Shown here: piece after piece, positions 1 through 5,403 of the stretch
Layout: each line of letters starts with the position of its first letter
Numbering within the stretch: position 1 is the first letter of the stretch
Source of the DNA: Actinomycetes bacterium
Lineage (GTDB): Bacteria; Actinomycetota; Acidimicrobiia; Acidimicrobiales; Acidimicrobiaceae
Assembly: GCA_021823045.1 (NCBI GenBank)
Contig: JAKAPB010000124.1
Coordinates: forward strand, 1 to 6,281
DNA length: 6,281 nt
Direction: 5' to 3'
The notes under the pieces: generated by a model
The model's input: the letters and a program-made list of their open reading frames with translations, nothing else
The model's database searches: none
What the model was told of the DNA's origin: nothing
Translations under genes and position numbers: made by a program

Positions 1-160
1 TGGATACCTTTCGCTCGGGTCATTCAGTTCTCGATTTAGCGAGGTTGTTGGTGAGTCGCCTTCCCACTATCGAGAACGGGACCACGGCGATCTTGAACAT
101 TTGCCTCCATGTGTGACTATGGTGGCTACACGACCGCGACGCCTCTCAAGCCTTGTGTGA
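1..160 (+). CDS. AraC-family transcriptional regulator, C-terminal fragment (5' end outside window)
   Basis: Reading from base 2, an open frame gives 52 residues and stops at TGA 158-160; its start lies upstream of the window. The first 24 residues (GYLSLGSFSSRF, then VVGESPSHYR) match the second helix-turn-helix of AraC/XylS regulators: the G-Y/F-x-S-x-x-x-F-S-R-x-F core, then the G-x-S-P-x-x-Y-R end of the domain. The tail, with PPCV and a TRP motif, resembles the short basic extension seen after this domain in actinobacterial members. These proteins bind DNA as activators or repressors, usually sensing a ligand through an N-terminal domain that is not visible here. The VOC gene follows 132 bases downstream on the same strand and is a plausible target or partner, which is inference. 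The family call is confident; the regulated pathway is unknown. Confidence 0.85.
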   Translation, partial: GYLSLGSFSSRFSEVVGESPSHYRERDHGDLEHLPPCVTMVATRPRRLSSLV

Positions 161-280
161 AGGTGTTGTCTGCCCGACGAGGGGAAAGGTCGCGAGTGCT
201 AGACGGCTTAAGCGGCTGGACCAAAAAGTGAGCTCAAGAAATAAGCAGTATCGAAGAAGTCCAGGATCGAGGGGTTCACC

Positions 281-286
281 TAATAT
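281..286 (+). promoter_or_regulatory. -10 element of a leaderless promoter for the VOC gene
   Basis: TAATAT differs from the TATAAT consensus and fits the actinobacterial TANNNT pattern. Six bases (aggcat) separate it from the ATG at 293, so a start site at the usual distance would fall on the A of the ATG, giving a leaderless mRNA. In line with that, only a weak AGG (287-289) lies just three bases before the ATG; GAGGGG at 269-274 is too far away to act as a ribosome site. No good -35 hexamer is visible. This is inferred from sequence only. Confidence 0.5.
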
Positions 287-292
287 AGGCAT

Positions 293-691
293 ATGGCGAT
301 AACTCTATCCTCAATGTTCATTCCCGTTCACGACCCCGATGCAGCCCTTGGCTTCTACCGCGACGCACTTGGTCTTGAGGTGCGTTCCGATGTTGGGGCG
401 GGCGGCTTCAGATGGGTAACAGTAGCTACTCCAGGCCACGACGTCGACATTGTCCTTTATCAACCACATGGTGGACGCTCGCAAGCCGAGGGAGACGCGC
501 TACTCGCTTTGGTCACACAAGGGTCGCTCCAGGCGGCGATATTTCGAACCGACGACCTCGATGCTACATTCGATAAGGTCCGAGCATCGGGAGCCGAAGT
601 CCTCCAGGAGCCGACCTCCCAGCCCTGGGGGGCTAGGGACTGCGCATTTCGGGACCCATCGGGTAACCTTGTCCGCATTGCCCAAGCATGA
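293..691 (+). CDS. VOC-superfamily (glyoxalase/bleomycin-resistance/dioxygenase fold) protein
   Basis: The 132-residue product is a single VOC-fold domain made of two beta-alpha-beta-beta-beta modules. Visible signatures are VHDPDAALGFYRDALGLEV (12-30), RWVTV (40-44), VDIVLYQP (51-58) in module one, and DDLDATFDKVRASGAEVLQEP (split as DDLDATF 87-93 and GAEVLQEP 100-107) with FRDPSGNLVRI (119-129) in module two. Length is typical of stand-alone members. By family alignment, the positions that carry metal-binding His and Glu in glyoxalase I-type enzymes appear to be Ser7 and Arg128, so classical metal-dependent lyase activity is doubtful; a binding or resistance role is equally possible. The gene follows an AraC regulator, has its own likely leaderless promoter, and ends in a hairpin, so it probably forms a separate unit from the operon at 1293. 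Family is secure; function is unknown. Confidence 0.92.
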   Translation: MAITLSSMFIPVHDPDAALGFYRDALGLEVRSDVGAGGFRWVTVATPGHDVDIVLYQPHGGRSQAEGDALLALVTQGSLQAAIFRTDDLDATFDKVRASGAEVLQEPTSQPWGARDCAFRDPSGNLVRIAQA

Positions 692-714
692 CTATCTCCG
701 TAGCCATGCTTGGG
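681..714 (+). terminator. hairpin overlapping the VOC stop codon, probable transcription terminator
   Basis: CCCAAGCATG (681-690) is perfectly complementary to CATGCTTGGG (705-714). After one A.C mismatch the stem continues with CTA (692-694) and TAG (701-703) around the six-base loop TCTCCG. The result is a 13-bp stem with a single mismatch. It includes the TGA stop codon (689-691). No T-run follows (tagaggatg), so it is not a textbook intrinsic terminator; U-tract-poor hairpins are often proposed as terminators in actinobacteria. It might instead stabilise the mRNA 3' end. Confidence 0.55.
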
Positions 715-841
715 TAGAGGATGTGGTTGTGCTTCGAAGGCTTGTAGGCTAAATCGAAAGGCGCTTCCCAGAGGGACTCGGGTAATGTGCAGTCCGCCGT
801 GGCTTCGTGAAACGAGCCAGATGTCGGTCGGTCTGGCCGAT

Positions 842-896
842 GTGGAGTGAAGTGAGCCAAATAATAATTCTCGTCGGCGAAGCTGTTTTACTCCAC
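842..896 (+). repeat. spaced inverted repeat GTGGAGT / ACTCCAC
   Basis: GTGGAGT (842-848) is the exact reverse complement of ACTCCAC (890-896). As RNA the stem could extend inward through G-U and A-U pairs (849-853 with 885-889), giving roughly 12 pairs around a loop of about 31 bases that contains the A/T-rich stretch aaataataatt (859-869). It could be a structured leader element or a widely spaced operator. A 7-bp perfect core can also arise by chance in 600 bases, so support is modest. Confidence 0.35.
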
Positions 897-913
897 GGGC
901 GGCGGGAGGCTGA

Positions 914-951
914 GTTGGAATGGTGGTGCCTCGTTGGATTCCAGTTGGAAT
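914..951 (+). repeat. three GTTGGAWT direct repeats with an embedded palindrome, possible operator
   Basis: GTTGGAAT occurs at 914-921 and 944-951, with GTTGGATT at 933-940 between them. The spacings are 19 and 11 bases, close to two helical turns and one, so the copies would lie on about the same DNA face. The last two copies also create the palindrome ATTCCA-GT-TGGAAT (938-951). A further ATTCCAAT lies at 1226-1233. Phased direct half-sites suit AraC-type binding and the palindrome suits a dimeric repressor. The binding protein is unknown. Confidence 0.35.
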
Positions 952-1077
952 AATCGACACTGGGTCCGACGTTTCAAGGCGGAATGGCATTTTGAGCGCT
1001 GATAGCCCCCGTGGTGAGGGCCGCGTTTTTGCTCGGTCAAAGCGACTTTACATTTGCAGAAAAGCGCAAAGTAGATG

Positions 1078-1103
1078 TCTCGTGACAAAGTCTCGTGACA
1101 AAG
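1078..1103 (+). repeat. perfect 13-bp tandem duplication
   Basis: TCTCGTGACAAAG is present twice, back to back (1078-1090 and 1091-1103), with no mismatch. The unit is not a multiple of three, which argues against a coding role in any frame. It may be a replication-slippage duplication or a pair of regulator sites about 1.2 helical turns apart. It lies some 190 bases upstream of the first operon gene. Confidence 0.6.
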
Positions 1104-1140
1104 AGGTCTAGGGCGATGGGCGAGTAGCGAGCTTAGGGCT

Positions 1141-1184
1141 TGAAACAACCTCTCCATCTGGAGGAACATCTGAGGTTTCAGATG
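1141..1184 (+). repeat. overlapping inverted repeats with mutually exclusive hairpins
   Basis: Three pairings share the same bases. CATCTGA (1167-1173) pairs with TCAGATG (1178-1184) around a GGTT loop. CCATCTG (1154-1160) pairs with CAGATGG (1179-1185). TGAAA plus CCTC (1141-1145, 1149-1152) pairs with GAGGTTTCA (1172-1180), leaving CAA bulged. CATCTG is therefore a direct repeat with two possible partners. In DNA this could be an operator; in RNA it would act only if transcription starts upstream of it. Placement is about 110 bases before the acyl-CoA synthetase gene. Confidence 0.4.
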
Positions 1185-1237
1185 GCCTAAGTTGCGGAAA
1201 CCGGCCACCTGAGACGTGTTCGAGGATTCCAATACCG

Positions 1238-1243
1238 TACAAT
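1238..1243 (+). promoter_or_regulatory. candidate -10 box TACAAT upstream of the catabolic operon
   Basis: TACAAT has one mismatch to TATAAT and fits the TANNNT pattern. It would start transcription near 1250, giving a leader of about 43-52 bases. No convincing -35 hexamer sits 16-18 bases upstream. It is an alternative to the box at 1275-1280. Confidence 0.3.
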
Positions 1244-1274
1244 GCCAAGCGCAACCCTGTAACATGCTAATAGA

Positions 1275-1280
1275 TATAGT
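1275..1280 (+). promoter_or_regulatory. candidate -10 box TATAGT immediately upstream of the operon
   Basis: TATAGT has one mismatch to TATAAT, lies in a locally A/T-rich patch, and would place the transcription start near 1286-1288. The leader would then be only about 6 bases to the GTG at 1293, or about 15 bases to the GTG at 1302, which would leave room for the AGGTGG ribosome site. No -35 match is seen at 1251-1257. Confidence 0.35.
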
Positions 1281-1290
1281 CCTGCGTGTG

Positions 1291-1296
1291 AGGTGG
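1291..1296 (+). promoter_or_regulatory. possible ribosome binding site AGGTGG favouring a GTG start at 1302
   Basis: AGGTGG has one mismatch to AGGAGG and lies five bases before an in-frame GTG at 1302. It overlaps the GTG at 1293, so both cannot serve as described. For the 1293 start there is no well-spaced ribosome site. This site is the main argument for a start three codons further in. Confidence 0.4.
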
Positions 1297-2864
1297 CTGA
1301 GGTGTTACGTACTGAGTTGATCCAGCCGGTATCTTGGTTGCTCCTAAATCGAGCGGCACAATTCCCGAGCAAAGTGGCCTATAGCGACCAGGTTCGCTCT
1401 GTCACCTATCACGAACTCCAGATCCGCACGGCAAATTTGGCAACTCAGCTTCTGCATTTGGGGATAGCTCACGGCGATCGTATCGTGATTCACCTCGATG
1501 ACAGCGTCACTACGGTTGAGTCCTATTTTGGAATCACCAGGGCAGGGGCCATCGGAGTCTGCGTTGACCCAAAGGCTGCGCAAAGCGAACTCGAATATAT
1601 GGTTTTGGACTCTGGCGCCAAGACCATAATTGTCGATTCATCTCACTATGAAAGGGCCGTCTTTTTGAGGGACAAGATAGATGGCTTGAAAGTTATCCTC
1701 TGTTCAGAGGATCGCCTTGATGGTGAAGCTATTAGTTATGATCAGCTCGTTAGTTCGGCGATCGATGGCCAGAGATCTGCGATCGATACCTTGGCTTTGG
1801 ACGATGTCAGCTGGATTGTCTACACCTCGGGGACTACTGGACGTCGCAAAGGGGTAATGCTGACCCAGCGCGGATGCTTGTGGGATGAAATAGCTAGTTG
1901 GGACTCGATTGCCCACCTCGGACCGGACGACATTGTACTGAGCCCACTGCCCCTGTTCCACTCTTACGCTCTCGTTCTTTCCGTTTTAGGCATTCTCGTC
2001 GCTGGTGCCACGGAGAAAATCGTGCGGTTTTCTCCGGAGCAGATCATTGAAACTCTGAGGACTCAGCCGATCACATTCTTTCCGGGAGTACCAACGATGT
2101 TTCAATACCTACTGAATACGCTCGGGGGCAAGAGCCTTGACGCTAAAGCCCTGCGACTGTGTGTTTCCGCCGGAGCTATCATGCCCGGCGCCCTTAATGA
2201 GTCCTTTGAAAAGGCCTCTGGAGTCCTGCTTCTCGATGGATACGGCATCACCGAGACCTCAACTATGGTGATCATGAATTGGCCCGATGGACCAAGAACG
2301 CCGGGATCGTGTGGATATCCACTGCTTGGGTCGAGTGTTCGACTGGTTGATCCCGTTTCCCTTAGGGACGTCGCGGTAGGAGAGGTCGGCGAAGTCTGGG
2401 TGAGCGGTCCCCACGTCATGGTTGGCTATTACAACAAGCCCGAAGCTACCCAAGCCGTCCTCACTGACGGGTGGTATCACACCGGAGACCTCGCAACCCG
2501 AGATCAAAACGGCATGGTGACTATATGCGGGAGGACCAAGGAGTTGATCATTCGGGGTGGAGAAAACATCTACCCGGCCGAGGTCGAAGCGGTATTGCTT
2601 ATTGCACCTGGGGTAAAGGACGCTGCGGTCATAGGAGCACCCCACCCAAGTCTGGGGGAGGAACCCGTAGCATTCGTCGTCCCCGACGATGATGACTTTG
2701 ACACCGAAGAGCTGATGAGGATCTGTCGTGTGAATCTCTCGGCGACCAAAGTCCCCGTTGCGATTTACTTCATATCGGAGATCCCACGCACCGGGTCAGG
2801 AAAGGCCATGCGCTACCTCCTAAGGGAACAACTAGAAAATATGGCTAACAAGGCCAACAATTGA
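1293..2864 (+). CDS. AMP-forming acyl-CoA synthetase / fatty-acid--CoA ligase
   Basis: This 523-residue protein belongs to the ANL adenylate-forming superfamily: it activates a carboxylic acid with ATP to an acyl-adenylate, then transfers it to CoA. Core motifs appear in order: phosphate loop YTSGTTGRRKGV (177-188), LPLFHSYALV (219-228), the adenine-binding YGITETS (317-323), GWYHTGDL (393-400) with the ATP-ribose Asp399, the hinge GRTKELIIRGGENIYPAEVE (413-432), and PRTGSGK (498-504) whose Lys504 is the adenylation lysine. The length is normal and nothing is missing. No signal peptide is seen, so it is probably cytoplasmic. The start is GTG 1293 or, with better ribosome-site spacing, GTG 1302; a stop at 1260-1262 excludes an earlier one. 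It heads the operon, 17 bases before the aldehyde dehydrogenase that could supply its acid substrate. Acid specificity is not readable: fatty, alicyclic or dicarboxylic acids are all possible. Confidence 0.95.
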   Translation: MAEVLRTELIQPVSWLLLNRAAQFPSKVAYSDQVRSVTYHELQIRTANLATQLLHLGIAHGDRIVIHLDDSVTTVESYFGITRAGAIGVCVDPKAAQSELEYMVLDSGAKTIIVDSSHYERAVFLRDKIDGLKVILCSEDRLDGEAISYDQLVSSAIDGQRSAIDTLALDDVSWIVYTSGTTGRRKGVMLTQRGCLWDEIASWDSIAHLGPDDIVLSPLPLFHSYALVLSVLGILVAGATEKIVRFSPEQIIETLRTQPITFFPGVPTMFQYLLNTLGGKSLDAKALRLCVSAGAIMPGALNESFEKASGVLLLDGYGITETSTMVIMNWPDGPRTPGSCGYPLLGSSVRLVDPVSLRDVAVGEVGEVWVSGPHVMVGYYNKPEATQAVLTDGWYHTGDLATRDQNGMVTICGRTKELIIRGGENIYPAEVEAVLLIAPGVKDAAVIGAPHPSLGEEPVAFVVPDDDDFDTEELMRICRVNLSATKVPVAIYFISEIPRTGSGKAMRYLLREQLENMANKANN

Positions 2865-2868
2865 ATAT

Positions 2869-2872
2869 GGAG
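2869..2872 (+). promoter_or_regulatory. ribosome binding site of the aldehyde dehydrogenase gene
   Basis: GGAG lies nine bases before ATG 2882, inside the 17-base gap after the synthetase stop codon. A second AGG at 2877-2879 is too close to the start codon. The spacing supports 2882 as the true start. Confidence 0.55.
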
Positions 2873-2881
2873 TTTTAGGTA

Positions 2882-4291
2882 ATGGATGATCTAATACGCG
2901 AAGCCTCGCTTTTCATTGGGGGCGAATGGGTTTCGGCTCACGGCCCAGAACTTGAAGTCGAGGATCCAGCCGAACAGAGAGTTGTCGGAGTCGTCACCCA
3001 GGCGTCTGCTTCCGATGTTAATGAGGCTATCTTTGCAGCTAAGCGGGCTTTTAGAACCTGGTCCGCTACTTCGGTTGTCGAACGAGTAGCATTTCTTCGG
3101 AGATTGCAACTACTGCTTGAACAGCGGGCGGGACTATTAGCGGAAATTGTCAATAAAGAGCAGGGGTCCCCACCGGCGCTGGCCCGCAAACTCCATGTAG
3201 ATGTACCTCTGGCCGTTCTTGCTGGGACGATCGAAGCACTATCTTCGTACGAGTTTGAGTCTCAAATAGCTAATTCGAAAATCTTTCGGGAGCCGGTAGG
3301 GGTCATAGCTGCTATCACGCCATGGAATCTTCCGCTACACCAGATCATCACCAAGGTGATTCCTGCATTAGCAGCGGGTGCGACGGTGGTACTCAAGCCA
3401 GCGAGCCTGACGCCGCTGGTCGCCTTCGAGCTCGCAAGGGCGATCGATGAAGCCGGATTAGTGCCCGGAGCTTTCAATCTGGTGCCAGGTAGCGGGGGAA
3501 TCGTTGGCGAAATTATGACCCACAGTCCCGACGTCGATTTGGTCTCGTTCACCGGCTCCACCGCTGTTGGTCGGCAAATTGCGGTGGCTGCGGCGACGAC
3601 AATAAAAAAGGTGACCTTGGAGCTCGGTGGCAAGTCGGCGAGCGTCGTGCTAGATGATGTGAGCGATGAACTCTTGGAGAAAGCCGTAAAAGTAACCATT
3701 GCCAACTGTTACCTAAATGCCGGGCAGACCTGCACTGCCTTGTCTAGGCTCATTGTGCCCTCCTCCAAGGTTGACCAAGTCGAAGAGATCGCCGCAGCTG
3801 CGGTAGCGAAATATCTACCCGGTGACAGGTTGGGTCCGCTGATCTCCGCCGAACAGCGCAAGGAGGTCTTAAGCTTTCTTGAACCAGATTCAACCGGTGG
3901 GGCCAAAGCGTTGCACTATGAGCAAAGGACACTGCCCGAGCGAGGTTACTACGTAAATCCAGCCGTCTTCAGCCGGGTTCCTGTGGACTCGAGAATTGCA
4001 AAGGAAGAGATCTTCGGTCCCGTTTTGTCGATCTTCGCCGTCGATGGAGAATCCCAGGCTATCGAGCTGGCTAATGACACGATCTATGGACTTAGTGGAG
4101 CGATATGGAGTGACTGGCAGGAACGTGCCCTTAGTGTGGCGAGCCAAATTCGAACCGGGCAGATCGACATCAATGGCGCCTCATTCAATCCCAAAGCACC
4201 CTTTGGAGGGTATAAGCAGTCAGGAATTGGCCGGGAGATCGGGAGATATGGAATCGAAGATGCCTTAGAGCTCAAGGCTGTACAGCTATGA
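2882..4291 (+). CDS. NAD(P)+-dependent aldehyde dehydrogenase
   Basis: The 469-residue product is a full-length ALDH-superfamily enzyme oxidising an aldehyde to its carboxylic acid. Visible features are FIGGEWV near the N terminus (11-17), the oxyanion Asn149 in TPWN, the cofactor Lys172 in LKPAS, the nucleotide loop FTGSTAVG (223-230), the general base Glu247 in LELGGKS, the nucleophile Cys284 in GQTC, and Glu376 in EEIFGP. The C terminus has FGGYKQSGIGRE (441-452), as in soluble tetrameric ALDHs. All catalytic residues are present. There is no CoA-acylating signature, so the product should be the free acid, consistent with the acyl-CoA synthetase encoded just upstream. The stop codon overlaps the start of the alcohol dehydrogenase gene (ATGA), implying translational coupling. 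NAD+ versus NADP+ preference and aldehyde identity are not readable; a 6-oxohexanoate-type semialdehyde is one contextual guess. Confidence 0.95.
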   Translation: MDDLIREASLFIGGEWVSAHGPELEVEDPAEQRVVGVVTQASASDVNEAIFAAKRAFRTWSATSVVERVAFLRRLQLLLEQRAGLLAEIVNKEQGSPPALARKLHVDVPLAVLAGTIEALSSYEFESQIANSKIFREPVGVIAAITPWNLPLHQIITKVIPALAAGATVVLKPASLTPLVAFELARAIDEAGLVPGAFNLVPGSGGIVGEIMTHSPDVDLVSFTGSTAVGRQIAVAAATTIKKVTLELGGKSASVVLDDVSDELLEKAVKVTIANCYLNAGQTCTALSRLIVPSSKVDQVEEIAAAAVAKYLPGDRLGPLISAEQRKEVLSFLEPDSTGGAKALHYEQRTLPERGYYVNPAVFSRVPVDSRIAKEEIFGPVLSIFAVDGESQAIELANDTIYGLSGAIWSDWQERALSVASQIRTGQIDINGASFNPKAPFGGYKQSGIGREIGRYGIEDALELKAVQL

Positions 4292-5403
4292 GGCCGCAGG
4301 GTTACGACATCGAGGTAAAGGCTGCGCTATTGCGTTACCAGGATAAGCCGATGTCCGTCGAATCTATTTGGCTCAGAAATGTAGGTCTAGATGACGTAAG
4401 GGTCAGAATAGATGTCACGGGTGTCTGTCATTCTGATCTGTCGCTCGCTAGGGGCGTTATCGCCCAGGAGCTACCGGCGGTGCTAGGTCATGAAGCGTGC
4501 GGGACGGTTGTGGAGGTCGGATCGGGCGTAAAGGACCTCGCCGTCGGCCAGAGAGTTGTACTGCTCTGGCTCCCGACCTGCGGGGAATGTTTTTACTGCG
4601 AGAGGGGGGATGGGCACCTCTGCGTACAGGGGTCGCGACGGGCAAAAGATCCCTATGCGGTTGACTCTGAAGGTAACTATATCTACCCAGGGCTGAGTGT
4701 TGGGTCCTTTGCCGAGCAAACTGTCGTCCCGCGTAAAGCGGTACTGGCAGTTCCTGATGACATCGAATCAGCAGATGCCGCCTTACTTGGTTGTGCGGTA
4801 ACGACGGGTGTTGGTGCGGTTATCAAGACCGCTGAAGTTGAACCCAATAGTTCGGTCATTGTCATTGGTCTTGGCGGCGTGGGAATGTCGGCCATACAGG
4901 GGGCGAGGCTTGCTGGTGCGTCGCTGATCATCGCAGTTGACAGAAATCCAGCCAAGGCCGACCAGGCAAAGAAGGCCGGTGCTCACTATTTTCTAGCCGC
5001 TGACGAAGATGTCAAATCCGAAGTGCGCTCCCTAACGGAAAAACGTGGCGTTGACTATGCCTTTGACTGTGTGGGATCCGCATCGACGATCCGTGAGGCT
5101 TGGTCACTGACGCGCAGAGGTGGTTCGAGTTATGTCGTCGGAGTCGGCAAGAAAGACGACATGGTCACCTTCAGTGCCCTTGAGCTCTTTCATTTCGCTC
5201 GTTCGCTGACCGGTTGCGTCGCCGGATCAATCGACGCAAAGCGGGACCTCCCCGAGTTTTATGACTGGCTGCGCACCGGGGAGCTTGACCTCAAACAGCT
5301 CGTTACCGGGCATGGACAACTCGGCGACATCGAAGCTGCCTTTGATCGAATGTCGGCGGGCGAGGGACTTAGGACGCTTATTAGTCCGAACAGCGGCAGT
5401 TGA
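4288..5403 (+). CDS. zinc-dependent medium-chain alcohol dehydrogenase
   Basis: The 371-residue protein is a complete two-domain MDR alcohol dehydrogenase that oxidises an alcohol with NAD+. Catalytic zinc ligands are Cys47 (GVCHSD), His68 with Glu69 (GHEA), and Cys169 (LLGCAV). The structural zinc is bound by Cys98, Cys101, Cys104 and Cys112 in the C-x2-C-x2-C-x7-C lobe. The Rossmann domain has GLGGVG (194-199), followed by Asp218 in AVDRN, which favours NAD+ over NADP+. Size and the GCAVTTGVGAV segment resemble class I/III-like enzymes rather than the shorter bacterial ethanol type. The start codon lies inside the aldehyde dehydrogenase stop (ATGA); the family core begins at VKAALLR, preceded by nine extra residues, and no later start fits. 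AAGG at 4274-4277 may help initiation. It presumably makes the aldehyde used by the adjacent ALDH. The alcohol is unknown. Confidence 0.95.
   Translation: MRPQGYDIEVKAALLRYQDKPMSVESIWLRNVGLDDVRVRIDVTGVCHSDLSLARGVIAQELPAVLGHEACGTVVEVGSGVKDLAVGQRVVLLWLPTCGECFYCERGDGHLCVQGSRRAKDPYAVDSEGNYIYPGLSVGSFAEQTVVPRKAVLAVPDDIESADAALLGCAVTTGVGAVIKTAEVEPNSSVIVIGLGGVGMSAIQGARLAGASLIIAVDRNPAKADQAKKAGAHYFLAADEDVKSEVRSLTEKRGVDYAFDCVGSASTIREAWSLTRRGGSSYVVGVGKKDDMVTFSALELFHFARSLTGCVAGSIDAKRDLPEFYDWLRTGELDLKQLVTGHGQLGDIEAAFDRMSAGEGLRTLISPNSGS

Larger units (their letters stand above)
715..1274. other. long intergenic region without a convincing gene
   Basis: About 560 bases between the VOC hairpin and the operon promoter show no reading frame that resembles a known protein. 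The longest frames (a 63-codon plus-strand frame at 920-1111 and a 125-codon minus-strand frame at 888-1265) have low-complexity or Cys/His/Arg-rich translations with no recognisable domain, and no plausible ribosome site decides for them. What the region does contain is repeats and inverted repeats, listed separately, and -10-like boxes at its right end. It is best read as an operon control region. A decayed gene cannot be excluded. Confidence 0.6.

Noticed and set aside
27..77. Inverted repeat GTTCTCGAT / ATCGAGAAC
   Set aside because: A perfect 9-bp pair, but separated by 33 bases and wholly inside the AraC coding fragment; coding constraint explains the sequence well enough.
103..126. Hairpin GCCTCCAT / ATGGTGGC
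   Set aside because: Eight pairs with a central mismatch, inside the AraC coding fragment and before its stop; no following T-run, so not called a terminator.
206..213. Palindrome GCTTAAGC between the AraC and VOC genes
   Set aside because: An isolated 8-bp palindrome is too short and unrepeated to support an operator.
460..990. 176-codon minus-strand open frame
   Set aside because: Overlaps the strong VOC gene on the other strand, and its translation is rich in Arg, Pro and Ser with no recognisable domain.
920..1111. 63-codon plus-strand open frame in the gap
   Set aside because: No domain or hydrophobic pattern. The 13-bp tandem repeat falls in its last codons and is not a multiple of three, unlike a maintained coding sequence.
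1211..1233. tRNA-like T-loop text (GTTCGAGGATTCC)
   Set aside because: The flanking bases do not form the 5-bp T stem, and no D, anticodon or acceptor arms are found.
888..1265. 125-codon minus-strand open frame in the gap
   Set aside because: The translation resembles no known family and has high Cys, His and Arg content; no ribosome site. Likely a chance frame.
2882..4291. CoA-acylating (methylmalonate-semialdehyde type) aldehyde dehydrogenase
   Set aside because: GQTC with Glu247 in LELGGKS fits hydrolytic ALDHs, which release the free acid; CoA-acylating members lack this Glu.
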